Shown here piece by piece: positions 42,491 through 51,071 of a DNA stretch of 64,000 bases. Source of the stretch: JALORV01 sp963791235 (GTDB lineage: Bacteria; Pseudomonadota; Gammaproteobacteria; Burkholderiales; Burkholderiaceae_F). The number at the start of each line of letters is the position of its first letter. The stretch's first letter is position 1. The notes below the pieces were generated by a model. It was not told the origin of the DNA. It worked only from the letters and a program-made list of their open reading frames with translations, and ran no database searches. A program made the position numbers and the translations under genes. The stretch spans positions 185,532 to 249,531 of the forward strand of contig CAWBRW010000026.1 of NCBI GenBank assembly GCA_963791235.1, read 5' to 3'.

Positions 42491-45400
42491 ATGCTTTCCC
42501 GTTTCTTCATCGACCGGCCGATCTTCGGGGTCGTGCTGTCGACCTTCATCGTGCTTGCCGGCCTCGCGGCGATGCGCGTGCTGCCGGTGGCGCAGTACCC
42601 GGAAATCGCGCCGCCGGTCGTGACCGTGCAGGCGGTGTATCCCGGTGCCTCGGCGCAGGTCATCGAGCAGACCGTCGCCGCTCCGCTGGAGAACGCGATC
42701 AACGGCGTCGAACGCATGCTCTATATGAGCAGCAACTCGTCATCCAACGGCCTGGTGCAGATCCAGGTGACGTTCGACATCGGTACCGACGTCGACCAAG
42801 CGGCGCTGAACGTCAACAACCGCGTCAAGCAGGCTGAGGCGCGGCTGCCGGAGGAAGTGCGGCGACAGGGCGTGACGGTCGAGAAGGGGTCGTCGGCGTT
42901 TCTGCAGGTGCTGGCCTTCTACTCACCGGACGGCCGCTACGACGACCTGTACACGTCGAACTACGTGACGCTGAACCTGCTCGACGAGCTGAAGCGGCTG
43001 CCCGGCACGACCAACGTGCAGATCTTCGGCGCCAAGGACTACGCGATGCGGATCTGGCTGCGGCCGGACCGCCTCGCCCAGCTACAGCTGACGACCACCG
43101 ACGTGCTGCGCGCGATCAACGAGCAGAACGCGCAGTTCGCCGCCGGCAAGGTCGGCCAGGCGCCCTACGCGTCCAAGGAGCAGGAGCTCGTCTACACGGT
43201 CACGACGCGCGGCCGGCTGGCCGATCCGAAGGAGTTCGAGGAGATCATCATCCGCTCGTCGCCGCGCGCCGCGGCGGTGAAGCTGAAAGACGTCGCGCGG
43301 GTCGAGCTCGGGAGCAAGGACTACGACTTCATCGGCCGCTACAACGGCAAGAGCGCCACACTGGTCGGCATCTTCCTGCAGCCAGGGGCCAACGCGATCG
43401 AGGTCGCGCAAAGCGTCAAGGACCGCGTCGACGCGCTGGCCAAGAACTTCCCGCAGGGTTTTGCCTACGCGGTGCCCTACGACACCACGCGCTTCGTCGA
43501 GGTGTCGATCCGCGAAGTGGTGATCACGCTTGTAGAGGCGATGCTGCTGGTGTTCCTGGTCGTCTACCTGTTCCTGCAGAACTGGCGGGCGACGCTGATC
43601 CCGATCATCGCAGTGCCGGTGTCGCTGATCGGCACCTTCGCAGGGCTGCTGATGCTCGGCTACTCGATCAACACGCTGACGCTGTTCGGCATGGTGCTGG
43701 CGGTCGGCATCGTCGTCGACGATGCGATCGTCGTGCTGGAGAACGTCGAGCGCATCATGCACGAGGAGAAGCTCAACGCGCGCGAGGCGGCGATCATCGC
43801 GATGCGTGAGGTGACGAGCCCGATCATCGCGATCGTGCTGGTGCTGGTGTCGGTGTTCGTCCCGATTGCCTTCCTTGGCGGGCTGACCGGCGAGCTGTAC
43901 CGGCAGTTCGCGATCACGATCTCGGTCGCCGTGGCGATCTCGGGCGTGGTGGCACTGACGCTGACGCCGACTCTTTGCGTAATGATGCTGAAGCGGGAGC
44001 ACAAGCAGCCCGGCCGCTTCTTTGCCGCGTTCAACAACTGGTTCACGCGCGTCACGCGCCATTACACCAGCGGCGTGATCTGGATGATCCGGCGCGGCAC
44101 GATCGCGCTGCTGCTGTTCGGCGGCATGGTGCTGATCGCCGCCGGCTTGTGGCGCATCACGCCGGGGTCGCTGGTTCCGGACGAGGACCAGGGCTTCTAC
44201 ATCTCGGCGGTGATCCTGCCCGACGGCGCCAGCCTTCAGCGCACCGACAAGGTGGTCAACGAGGTGGTCGAGATCCTGCGTTCCAATCCGGTCAACCAGG
44301 ACGTGGTGGCATTCACCGGCTTCGACTTCCTCGGCGGCGGCTTCCGCAACAACGCAGCGACGATCTTTGTCACGCAGAAGCCGTGGGACGAGCGCACCGT
44401 CAACACGCAGCAGCTGGTGGGCGAGTTCTTCATGAAGACCGGCCACATCAAGGAAGGGCTGGTGCTGGCGTTCGCGCCGCCCGCAATCTTCGGGCTCGGC
44501 ACTGCGGGTGGGTACGAGCTGTACATCCAGAATCGCGGCGAAGGCGGGCCGGCGCAGATGCAGCAGGCGCTGCAGGGGTTGCTCGGCCGGCTGAACTCCG
44601 ACCCGATGCTCGGCGGCGCGCAGACGTTGTGGCGCGCCAACGTGCCGCAGCTTTTCGTCGACGTCGACCGCGACAAGGCCAAGGCGCTCGGCGTGCCGAT
44701 CAGCGACGTGTTCGCGACGCTGTCCTCCACGCTCGGCAGTTTCTACGTCAACGATTTCAACAAGTACGGCCGCACCTGGCAGGTGCTGATGAGTGCGGAG
44801 CCGCAGTACCGCAACCGTCCCGACGCGGTCGGCAACATGTGGGTCCGATCGACGAGTGGCGAGATGGTGCAGCTGTCGGCGCTGGTCAACGTGCGCTACA
44901 CCTCGGGCGCCGACTCGCTCGACCGCTTCAACAACCTGCCGGCGGTGAAGATCTTCGGCCAGGCCGCACCGGGCGTCAGCTCGGGGCAGGCAATCGCGCG
45001 TGTCGAACAGATCGCGCGCGAGGTGCTGCCGCCCGAGTTCAGCTTCGACTGGGGCGGTGCGTCGTTCCAGGAGAAGCGCTCGGCCGGCACCTCGGGCCTG
45101 GCGCTCGGGATGGCGGTGGTGATGGTGTTCCTGATCCTCGCCGCGCAGTACGAGAAGTGGTCGCTGCCGCTGTCGGTGCTGATGGCGCTGCCGTTCGGCA
45201 CGTTCGGCGCGCTCGCCGCGGTGTGGCTGCGCGGGATGACCAACGACGTCTACTTCCAGATCGGCCTGGTGACGCTGCTCGGCCTGGCGGCCAAGAACGC
45301 GATCCTGATCGTCGAGTACGCGTCACTGAAGCGCGGCGAAGGCTACTCGACGGCGGCGGCGGCGATCGAGGCGGCGCGCCTGCGGTTTCGTCCGATCGTG

Positions 45401-45703
45401 ATGACGTCGATGGCGTTCATCCTCGGCGTCGTGCCGCTGGCGTTTTCCAGCGGCGCCGGCGCCGGCGCGCGCATCTCCGCCGGCACCGGTGTGATGGGCG
45501 GGATGCTGGCTGCAACGTTCCTCGCGATCTTCTTCGTGCCGTTTTTCTTCAAGTTGATTACGGACCGCCGGCTCGCTGAGCCGCGCAGCGAGGCCGAGTT
45601 GCGCGAAGAAGTGGCCGAGGACGAACGCCGTACCGTCGAGCGTCACCGGGAACTCGCAAGGGAAGAAGCGACGCACGTGCATCATCGGAAAGGCACGACA
45701 TGA
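42491..45703 (+). CDS. RND multidrug efflux permease (HAE1 family, AcrB/MexB-like)
   Basis: A 1070-residue proton-driven inner-membrane pump with the 12-helix, two-large-loop layout. The N-terminus FFIDRPIFGVVLSTFIVLAG is typical of the family. Proton-relay residues are present: Asp410 and Asp411 in VGIVVDDAIVVLENVER and Lys935 in GLAAKNAILIVEY. FAPPAIFGLG and GGYELYIQNRG belong to the porter domain. The C-terminal tail is about 30 residues of charged sequence. It overlaps the outer-membrane factor gene by 4 bp (ATGA). Expected substrates are amphiphilic drugs, dyes, solvents or bile-like compounds. Confidence 0.97.
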   Translation: MLSRFFIDRPIFGVVLSTFIVLAGLAAMRVLPVAQYPEIAPPVVTVQAVYPGASAQVIEQTVAAPLENAINGVERMLYMSSNSSSNGLVQIQVTFDIGTDVDQAALNVNNRVKQAEARLPEEVRRQGVTVEKGSSAFLQVLAFYSPDGRYDDLYTSNYVTLNLLDELKRLPGTTNVQIFGAKDYAMRIWLRPDRLAQLQLTTTDVLRAINEQNAQFAAGKVGQAPYASKEQELVYTVTTRGRLADPKEFEEIIIRSSPRAAAVKLKDVARVELGSKDYDFIGRYNGKSATLVGIFLQPGANAIEVAQSVKDRVDALAKNFPQGFAYAVPYDTTRFVEVSIREVVITLVEAMLLVFLVVYLFLQNWRATLIPIIAVPVSLIGTFAGLLMLGYSINTLTLFGMVLAVGIVVDDAIVVLENVERIMHEEKLNAREAAIIAMREVTSPIIAIVLVLVSVFVPIAFLGGLTGELYRQFAITISVAVAISGVVALTLTPTLCVMMLKREHKQPGRFFAAFNNWFTRVTRHYTSGVIWMIRRGTIALLLFGGMVLIAAGLWRITPGSLVPDEDQGFYISAVILPDGASLQRTDKVVNEVVEILRSNPVNQDVVAFTGFDFLGGGFRNNAATIFVTQKPWDERTVNTQQLVGEFFMKTGHIKEGLVLAFAPPAIFGLGTAGGYELYIQNRGEGGPAQMQQALQGLLGRLNSDPMLGGAQTLWRANVPQLFVDVDRDKAKALGVPISDVFATLSSTLGSFYVNDFNKYGRTWQVLMSAEPQYRNRPDAVGNMWVRSTSGEMVQLSALVNVRYTSGADSLDRFNNLPAVKIFGQAAPGVSSGQAIARVEQIAREVLPPEFSFDWGGASFQEKRSAGTSGLALGMAVVMVFLILAAQYEKWSLPLSVLMALPFGTFGALAAVWLRGMTNDVYFQIGLVTLLGLAAKNAILIVEYASLKRGEGYSTAAAAIEAARLRFRPIVMTSMAFILGVVPLAFSSGAGAGARISAGTGVMGGMLAATFLAIFFVPFFFKLITDRRLAEPRSEAELREEVAEDERRTVERHRELAREEATHVHHRKGTT

Positions 45704-47106
45704 CGATTTTGCGCACCCTGCTCGCGGCGGCCATCGCCGCTGCCCTGACCGCCTGCGCCTCCACCGAAACGAAACTGCCTGCTGTCGATGTACCGGCGCT
45801 GGACGCGGCACCGGTGGCAGGCATCGACCGCTGGTGGACCCAGTTCAACGATCCGCAGCTGACCGCGCTGATCGAGGAAGCGCTCGCATCGAACCTCGAT
45901 CTCGGCATCGCAGTCCTGCGCATCGAGGAAGCGCGCGCAAACCTCCGCATCGTGCGTTCGAGTCTGTATCCGGCCGTCGAGGCCTATGCCGGCGCCGACC
46001 GCAGCCGCCGCAGCAACGCCACCGAGCCCACATTTCCCGGTCCGCTGACCAGCAATTTCTACTCGGCCGGCCTGCAGGCCTCCTATGAAGTCGATCTGTT
46101 TGGACGTGTGCGCGCCGGCGCGAACGCCGCGCAGTCGACGCTGCTTGCGACGCGCTACAACACCGAGACCGTACGCACGGTGCTTGCCGCCCAGGTTGCC
46201 ACGACCTACTTCACGCTGCTCGCGCTGGACGCCGAATTGCAGATCTCGCGCGACACCCTGGTGTCGCGTGACGAGAGTGTCTCGCTGCAGCGCATGCGCT
46301 ACGACGCCGGCCTCATCAGTGAATTCGACCTGCGGCTCGCCGAGGCCGACCGCGCCAGCGTGGCGGCCTCGGTGCCGCCGCTTGAGCGATCGCGCGCGCA
46401 GACGGAAGCGGCGCTGGCGTCCCTCGCCGGACGCAGCGCGCGTGCCGTGTTCACGCCGGTGATCATGCGCGGCGCCGTGCTGCAGGAAATGCCGATGCCC
46501 GACGTTCCGCCCGGATTGCCCTCCGATGTGCTCACGCGCCGCCCCGATATCCGACAGTCAGAGGCTCAGCTGGCGGCAGCGAATGCGCGGATTGCCGAAG
46601 CGCGGGCCCAGTATTTTCCATCGCTGATACTCACGGGACGCTACGGCAGCGAAAGCTCGGAGCTGGCCAATCTGTTCTCCGGTCCGGCACTCATCTGGTC
46701 GGTAGCCGCCAGCGCACTACAGCCGATTTTTGAAGGGGGTCGCATCTCGGCGCAGGTGGATGCGGCGACCGCGCGGCGGCAGCAGGTGGAACTCGACTAC
46801 CTGCAAGCGGTGCAGTCCGCCTTTCGCGACACCCACGACGCACTGGTCGCCCATCGCAGTGCGCGCGAAAGCTTTATCGCCCAGGACGAACGTCGGTCCC
46901 TGTATGCCCAGGCCTACACGCTGGCGGATGCGCGCTATCGCAGCGGCTACGTGAGCTATATCGACGTCCTTGATACCCAGCGCAATCTGCTGGAGGCCGA
47001 ACGCCAGCGCGTGCTCGCCTTGCGTGCACGACAGGTGGCTCTGGTGGATCTGTACAAGGCGCTCGGGGGCGGCTGGTCTCCCGAGCAGTTCGCAGAAGCG
47101 CGTTAA
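45700..47106 (+). CDS. Outer-membrane efflux lipoprotein (NodT/OprM family)
   Basis: A 468-residue TolC-like channel subunit. Lipobox LTAC gives lipidated Cys19. Two repeats of the OEP fold are seen: WWTQFNDPQLTALIEEALASN and RIEEARANLRIVRSSLYP in the first, DVLTRRPDIRQSEAQLAAAN and IAEARAQYFPSLILTGRYG in the second. It completes the adaptor-pump-channel operon, so the tripartite machine needs no outside partner. The start codon overlaps the pump stop. A short palindrome, CGCCTCGAGGCG, follows the stop at 47107-47118. Confidence 0.95.
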   Translation: MTILRTLLAAAIAAALTACASTETKLPAVDVPALDAAPVAGIDRWWTQFNDPQLTALIEEALASNLDLGIAVLRIEEARANLRIVRSSLYPAVEAYAGADRSRRSNATEPTFPGPLTSNFYSAGLQASYEVDLFGRVRAGANAAQSTLLATRYNTETVRTVLAAQVATTYFTLLALDAELQISRDTLVSRDESVSLQRMRYDAGLISEFDLRLAEADRASVAASVPPLERSRAQTEAALASLAGRSARAVFTPVIMRGAVLQEMPMPDVPPGLPSDVLTRRPDIRQSEAQLAAANARIAEARAQYFPSLILTGRYGSESSELANLFSGPALIWSVAASALQPIFEGGRISAQVDAATARRQQVELDYLQAVQSAFRDTHDALVAHRSARESFIAQDERRSLYAQAYTLADARYRSGYVSYIDVLDTQRNLLEAERQRVLALRARQVALVDLYKALGGGWSPEQFAEAR

Positions 47107-47210
47107 CGCCTCGAGGCGGCGGAACGTGGACCGCTGCCATCACACCCCCGAGTCCGCGACCAACGACTCGCTTCAGGCGGTCGAGGCTCCGCGCTCGTTG
47201 GAGCGCGTAT

Positions 47211-48119
47211 TCAGGTTGCGGTTGCGGTAGGGGCGCCGTGCAGGTGCCAGGCCTCGCGCACCATGTCGAGCAAGGCCGCCAGCGCCGGCTCGGTCGCCCG
47301 CTCCGCGAGGCAGACGAACCACAACGTGGTTTCGATCGCAACGCCCGGCCAGGTGACCAATTCGCCCTCGGCGGCGCGGGCCCGTGCCACTTCATCGCGC
47401 ACCAGAGCGACGCCCAGCCCCTCGACAATCAGGTTCGCGATCACCGTCTCGTCATCGGCCAGCACGGCCGGCTCGGGCGGCTCGACGCCATGTGACTCAA
47501 ACAGCTGCGTCACGAGGCGCGTGTGGGTGCTCAGCGTTGGCGTGCGTATCCACGGCATCGCCGCGATCTCGGGCCAGCGTGCGTCTCGAATGCGCGCACT
47601 CCAGGCAGCCGGCGCCGCAACGCGATAGATCAGCTGCCGCAGAGGCAAGGCCGTGAACGGCGCCACCGGCGCATCGCCGAAGAAGAACGTGGCATCAAGG
47701 TGTCCTTCGCGGACGCTTTCCAGTGCGTTACCGGACATCGCCTGATGCAGTTCGATGCGCAGCAGGGGATGTTTCCTGGCCGCCGCGGTCAGCACCGCGC
47801 CCAGGCGGTTGTCGGCAGGATCGGCCACAGTGCCGACATGAAGCACACCGGCGACTTCGGCATGAAGTTGTTGAGCAGTGCGCTTGACCCCTTCCGCCGC
47901 ACTCAGGACCTTGAGTGCGTGGCCGAGCAATTGCCGCCCCGCTTCCGTCAGCACCATGCCGGTGGCAGCGCGCTCGAACAGGCGTACGTCGAGTTCCTGC
48001 TCCAGTGCCTTGATGTGGCCGCTTACCGCCGGCTGACTCAAATGGAGCCGCTCGGCCGCACGCGTCAAATGGCCTTCTTCGGCCACCGCCGCGAACGTGC
48101 GTAGCTGGTACAGCTCCAT
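47211..48119 (-). CDS. LysR family transcriptional regulator (CynR/CbbR-like)
   Basis: A 302-residue LysR protein. The HTH is at residues 3-60 (LYQLRTFAAVAEEGHLTRAAERLHLSQPAVSGHIKALEQ), with a normal periplasmic-binding-protein-like sensor domain (VLHVGTVADPADNRLGAVL). It is divergent from the DUF3563-like small gene at 48293 across an AT-rich region of 173 bp, the standard position for a LysR target promoter. Nothing in the sequence identifies the inducer. It is not closely similar to the other LysR protein at 33022. Confidence 0.92.
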   Translation of the reverse strand: MELYQLRTFAAVAEEGHLTRAAERLHLSQPAVSGHIKALEQELDVRLFERAATGMVLTEAGRQLLGHALKVLSAAEGVKRTAQQLHAEVAGVLHVGTVADPADNRLGAVLTAAARKHPLLRIELHQAMSGNALESVREGHLDATFFFGDAPVAPFTALPLRQLIYRVAAPAAWSARIRDARWPEIAAMPWIRTPTLSTHTRLVTQLFESHGVEPPEPAVLADDETVIANLIVEGLGVALVRDEVARARAAEGELVTWPGVAIETTLWFVCLAERATEPALAALLDMVREAWHLHGAPTATAT

Positions 48120-48292
48120 ATAACTCCTGTCCTTTCAATAGCCTAGCGGTCGTTTTGCAGCGCCGCAACGAGCGAATGCCACGATTTGTGGCATTAATCC
48201 TAATTATCTGAAATTACGATTGTATTTTTCCAGCCGGCGGTCCGATTATTGCCTTGTGCAATGCAGCAATTCTACCCTCTCCGGAGCTGCCC
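48120..48292. promoter_or_regulatory. AT-rich divergent promoter region, LysR to DUF3563-like gene
   Basis: Bases 48185-48228 are strikingly AT-rich for this genome (TTGTGGCATTAATCC..., ending TGTATTTTT) and contain inverted ATTAAT/TAATTA elements of the T-N11-A sort that LysR proteins bind. A related AT-rich stretch beginning TTGTGATGC lies at 48745-48784 upstream of the second small gene. Confidence 0.4.
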
Positions 48293-48616
48293 TTGAAGAT
48301 TCTTGCCCGTTTCATGCCCTGGCCGTCCATGTTCCTGCCGCGCCGTCCGCGAGCCGCGCCCATCCAGACCGCACCGCCCGCCGCGCCCGTGACCCCGGCC
48401 CTGCTCCCGCCCGATGAAGCCGTCGCCCTGGCGGAACGCCGTGCTTCGACACTGCGGACGATGTTTCCGCTGCTGTTCAGCCGCCATGCCCGCCGTGCCG
48501 ACCTGTGGCAGGCCATCGTCATCGAGCGCTACCTGTCGCAAGCGGCCAATCTCGCCGACCTCGAGCAACGAATCCAGGAGGTGCAGCGACGCCGCCAATT
48601 CTCCTGGTCGGAGTGA
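48293..48616 (+). CDS. DUF3563-like small protein, copy 1
   Basis: A 107-residue protein. The first half is Pro/Ala/Arg-rich and probably disordered. The C-terminal helix WQAIVIERYLSQAANLADLE resembles the AYLAxAxDLADLE helix of the DUF3563 family of small Burkholderiales proteins. I favour the TTG start at 48293, with GGAG 7 bases upstream; ATG 48311 is the alternative. There is no signal peptide and the charge is strongly basic. It is divergent from the LysR gene, the probable regulator. Function unknown. Confidence 0.6.
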   Translation: MKILARFMPWPSMFLPRRPRAAPIQTAPPAAPVTPALLPPDEAVALAERRASTLRTMFPLLFSRHARRADLWQAIVIERYLSQAANLADLEQRIQEVQRRRQFSWSE

Positions 48617-48849
48617 TTCGCGCCTAGAACCTTCTGACCTCGCGCAAGGCCGCGCCGCTTGGCAACTGGAGCAAACGCTCGAACAGCAGACCATGCTGCA
48701 AAACAGCAACATAAGCCCTTGCATGCGCGAAGGTCGATCGCGAATTGTGATGCTAACTATCCGTAATCATTATTTTATTTTCTAAACCAGAGCGCCCATT
48801 ATTTGATTGTCGCAACGCACCGAAACACGGTGGACAGCAGGAAGGTTCT

Positions 48850-49038
48850 ATGGAAAAGACACTGCAACGAACTGACGAACGCAATCAACTCACCCGCCTC
48901 TTTGAGTGGCTGACGGAAGCCTTTGGGCGTGCACAGATGCGTGAACACGATCGCTATGTCGCCGAGGCGCGCAACCCGCGCGAAGTCTCGCAGCGAGTGC
49001 ACCAGCTTGAACAAGGCATTCAAGCCTTCCACGTCTAA
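48850..49038 (+). CDS. DUF3563-like small protein, copy 2
   Basis: A 62-residue protein consisting essentially of one helical hairpin: LTRLFEWLTEAFGRAQMREH, then DRYVAEARNPREVSQRVHQLEQG. The Y-[LV]-A-[QE]-A pattern and following leucine/valine-spaced helix match DUF3563. AGGAAGG precedes ATG 48850. It is 233 bp downstream of copy 1 with its own AT-rich upstream segment, so it may have its own promoter. A strong intrinsic terminator follows at 49093. Function unknown. Confidence 0.65.
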   Translation: MEKTLQRTDERNQLTRLFEWLTEAFGRAQMREHDRYVAEARNPREVSQRVHQLEQGIQAFHV

Positions 49039-49092
49039 ACCGGTTGTCTCCTTGGCGCGCTAACGTCTGTCTCCTTGGTACGCGCCCCTCCC

Positions 49093-49126
49093 GGCCGACG
49101 CGGCTCACCGCGTCGGCCCTTTTTTT
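49093..49126 (+). terminator. Intrinsic terminator after the DUF3563-like gene
   Basis: A perfect 11-bp stem, GGCCGACGCGG / CCGCGTCGGCC, with a CTCA loop, is followed by C and seven T residues (49120-49126). It terminates rightward transcription from the small gene and overlaps the stop of the convergent BON-domain gene. Confidence 0.85.
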
Positions 49127-49698
49127 GGCTGATCGACCGGCCGCCGCCAGGAGGGATCGACCTTCCAGCGCGGACGGGCGCGGGTTCCGACCACGAGTTC
49201 GTCGAACACGGCCTCGACACCTGCGACCCGCCTGACCCGGTCGATCAACGACTCACGCAGCGCCGGTGATTCCAGGCACCCCTGCAGCGTCACCCAACCC
49301 CGCTCGGTCGTGACCCACACGCTGGAGCGCGCATAAGCAGGCGTGGCGGCGACTGCGTCGATCACGCGTCGCTGAATCTCCGGATCGCGCCGATAGGCAT
49401 TACTGTCCTCGCACTTCTTTGCCAGCCAGCAGGACGTGCCGCGCTCGATGCGGGCGTGCGCCAGCTGGCGCATCTCCTCTTCTGTAATCAGCGGTCCTTC
49501 CGGCCGCGGACAGGCGGCCAGCCCCACCACCGCAGGGCCGAACGGCGTATCGAACCAGTTCCGCCGCTTTGTCGACGGTTCGCCGCCGCACGCGGAACTC
49601 ACGACCAGCGCGGCCAGCACTCCGGCCAGCGTGTCGATCCAGGAAGTGCGGTCTCGCAGATGCTGCGTCGTTCCGCGGGACACCACGCTCTTGCGCAT
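49105..49698 (-). CDS. BON-domain lipoprotein
   Basis: A 197-residue envelope protein. A signal segment ends in the lipobox-like VSSAC (about residues 33-37), and a polar region of about 75 residues follows. One BON domain occupies about 108-170 (DPEIQRRVIDAVAATPAYARS, VWVTTERGWVTLQGCLESPA, RVRRVAGVEAVFDELVVG). BON domains bind phospholipid membranes and are seen in OsmY and other stress proteins. The start is ATG 49698, only 25 bp from the divergent DedA gene, so a slightly later start is possible. Its stop codon lies inside the terminator of the neighbouring gene. Confidence 0.75.
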   Translation of the reverse strand: MRKSVVSRGTTQHLRDRTSWIDTLAGVLAALVVSSACGGEPSTKRRNWFDTPFGPAVVGLAACPRPEGPLITEEEMRQLAHARIERGTSCWLAKKCEDSNAYRRDPEIQRRVIDAVAATPAYARSSVWVTTERGWVTLQGCLESPALRESLIDRVRRVAGVEAVFDELVVGTRARPRWKVDPSWRRPVDQPKKGPTR

Positions 49699-49723
49699 GT
49701 CCGTATTCTCCGGTGCTGCGCCC

Positions 49724-50305
49724 ATGTCTCTCAACGATCTGCACCCGGTGGTACAGCAGTACGGCCTGATCGCCGTGCTTGTCGGTGCCTTCCTCGAAGG
49801 CGAGACCGTGCTGCTGCTCGCCGGCGCCAGTGCGCACCTCGGACTGCTCGACCTGTGGGCCGTCGTCGTCGTTGCAACGGTCGGCGCATTCCTTGGTGAC
49901 AATTTCTTCTTCCTGCTCGGCCGGCACTTCGGCCCGCGCGCGACTGAACGCTTTCCGTGGGTCGCTACGGCGGTACCGCGAGTCGACCGGCTGCTGAAGC
50001 GTTGGCGCTGGGGTGCGGTCATCGGGCTGCGCTTCATGTACGGCCTGCGCATGGCGGGCCCAGTGCTGATCGGAGCAGGGACGATGCCCGCGTGGGAGTT
50101 CATGGCTGCCAACGCGGCCGGCGCGCTGATCTGGGCCACATTGATCGGTGTATTGGGCTATTTCGGCGGGCACGCCGTGGAGCGGTTGCTCGGCAGCGTG
50201 GCATCAGGGGAGAAGCTGCTGCTGATCATCGTGGTGCTGGCCGGCGCGCTGGCGTTCGCGCTACGCGCACTGATGCGACATCGAGCCCGGCGTCCTGACC
50301 TCTGA
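49724..50305 (+). CDS. DedA family (SNARE-associated/VTT) membrane protein
   Basis: A 193-residue inner-membrane protein. It has the DedA opening YGLIAVLVGAFLEGETVLLL, the glycine-rich VGAFLGDNFFFLLGRHFGPR, the conserved arginine helix VIGLRFMYGLRMAGPVLIGAG, and about 5-6 hydrophobic segments. DedA/VTT proteins act in membrane homeostasis and lipid-carrier flipping (undecaprenyl phosphate or phospholipids). Start chosen at ATG 49724; ATG 49697 in the same frame is possible. The gene precedes the two-component genes by 64 bp and might be co-transcribed with them. Confidence 0.92.
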   Translation: MSLNDLHPVVQQYGLIAVLVGAFLEGETVLLLAGASAHLGLLDLWAVVVVATVGAFLGDNFFFLLGRHFGPRATERFPWVATAVPRVDRLLKRWRWGAVIGLRFMYGLRMAGPVLIGAGTMPAWEFMAANAAGALIWATLIGVLGYFGGHAVERLLGSVASGEKLLLIIVVLAGALAFALRALMRHRARRPDL

Positions 50306-50368
50306 GGCCGGCGCGCTCCACAGTCGCCGCGGTATCGTTGCGCATCCTGAACCGCGCGATGAAGAGCA

Positions 50369-51028
50369 ATGCGCATACTGCTCGTAGAAGACGATGCAAT
50401 GATCGGCGAGAGCGTGGCCGACGGCCTCAAGGCCGAAGGCTATGCAGTCGACTGGGTGCGCGACGGCAAGGAAGCCGAGGTCGCGGTATCGGCAACTCCT
50501 TACTCGCTGGTGGTGCTCGATCTCGGTCTGCCGCGTCGCGACGGCATCGACGTGCTGAAGGGCATCCGCGAGCGTCGGATCGATGTGCCCGTGCTGGTAA
50601 TGACCGCGCGCGACACCGTGCGCGACCGCATCAAGGGCCTTGATGCCGGCGCGGACGATTACCTGATCAAGCCCTTTGATCTCGACGAGCTGACGGCGCG
50701 GGCGCGGGCGCTGATGCGCCGCGCGGCGGGTCGATCCGATCCGGTGATCGAGCGTGGCCCGCTGTCGATCAATCCCGCCACACGCGAAGTGACCTGGCGC
50801 GGCGAATCAATGTCGCTTTCGGCGCGCGAGTACGCGCTGCTCGCGGCGCTGGCCGAGCGTCCCGGAGTCGTGCTGTCGCGCGCGCAGCTCGAGGAGAAGC
50901 TGTACGGGTGGAACGAGTCGGTTGGCAGCAACGCCGTCGAAGTGCATATCCACAACGTTCGCAAGAAGCTCGGCGAGGACGTGATCCGCAACGTGCGCGG
51001 CTTGGGCTACACGCTGGCGACCGAGTGA
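50369..51028 (+). CDS. OmpR-family response regulator (QseB/PmrA-like)
   Basis: A 219-residue regulator. The receiver domain has phosphorylation site Asp51 (VVLDLGLPRRDG), acidic pocket Glu7-Asp8-Asp9, Thr79 and Lys101 (DYLIKPFDLDEL). The C-terminal winged helix (about 125-219) has the typical ALLAALAERPGVVLSRAQLE and VEVHIHNVRKKLG segments. Its closest look-alikes are QseB, PmrA and TctD-like regulators, which bind tandem TTAAG-type half-sites. Three such sites lie just downstream of the kinase gene, upstream of the protease gene, pointing to that gene as a target. Confidence 0.95.
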   Translation: MRILLVEDDAMIGESVADGLKAEGYAVDWVRDGKEAEVAVSATPYSLVVLDLGLPRRDGIDVLKGIRERRIDVPVLVMTARDTVRDRIKGLDAGADDYLIKPFDLDELTARARALMRRAAGRSDPVIERGPLSINPATREVTWRGESMSLSAREYALLAALAERPGVVLSRAQLEEKLYGWNESVGSNAVEVHIHNVRKKLGEDVIRNVRGLGYTLATE

Positions 51029-51071
51029 ACAGTCACGCTCTGATCGGGCCGATTCGCCAGGAGCTGGTTGC

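Noticed and set aside
43082..44446. 454-codon open frame antisense to the RND pump
   Set aside because: Asp/Arg/His-biased shadow of a highly conserved pump gene.
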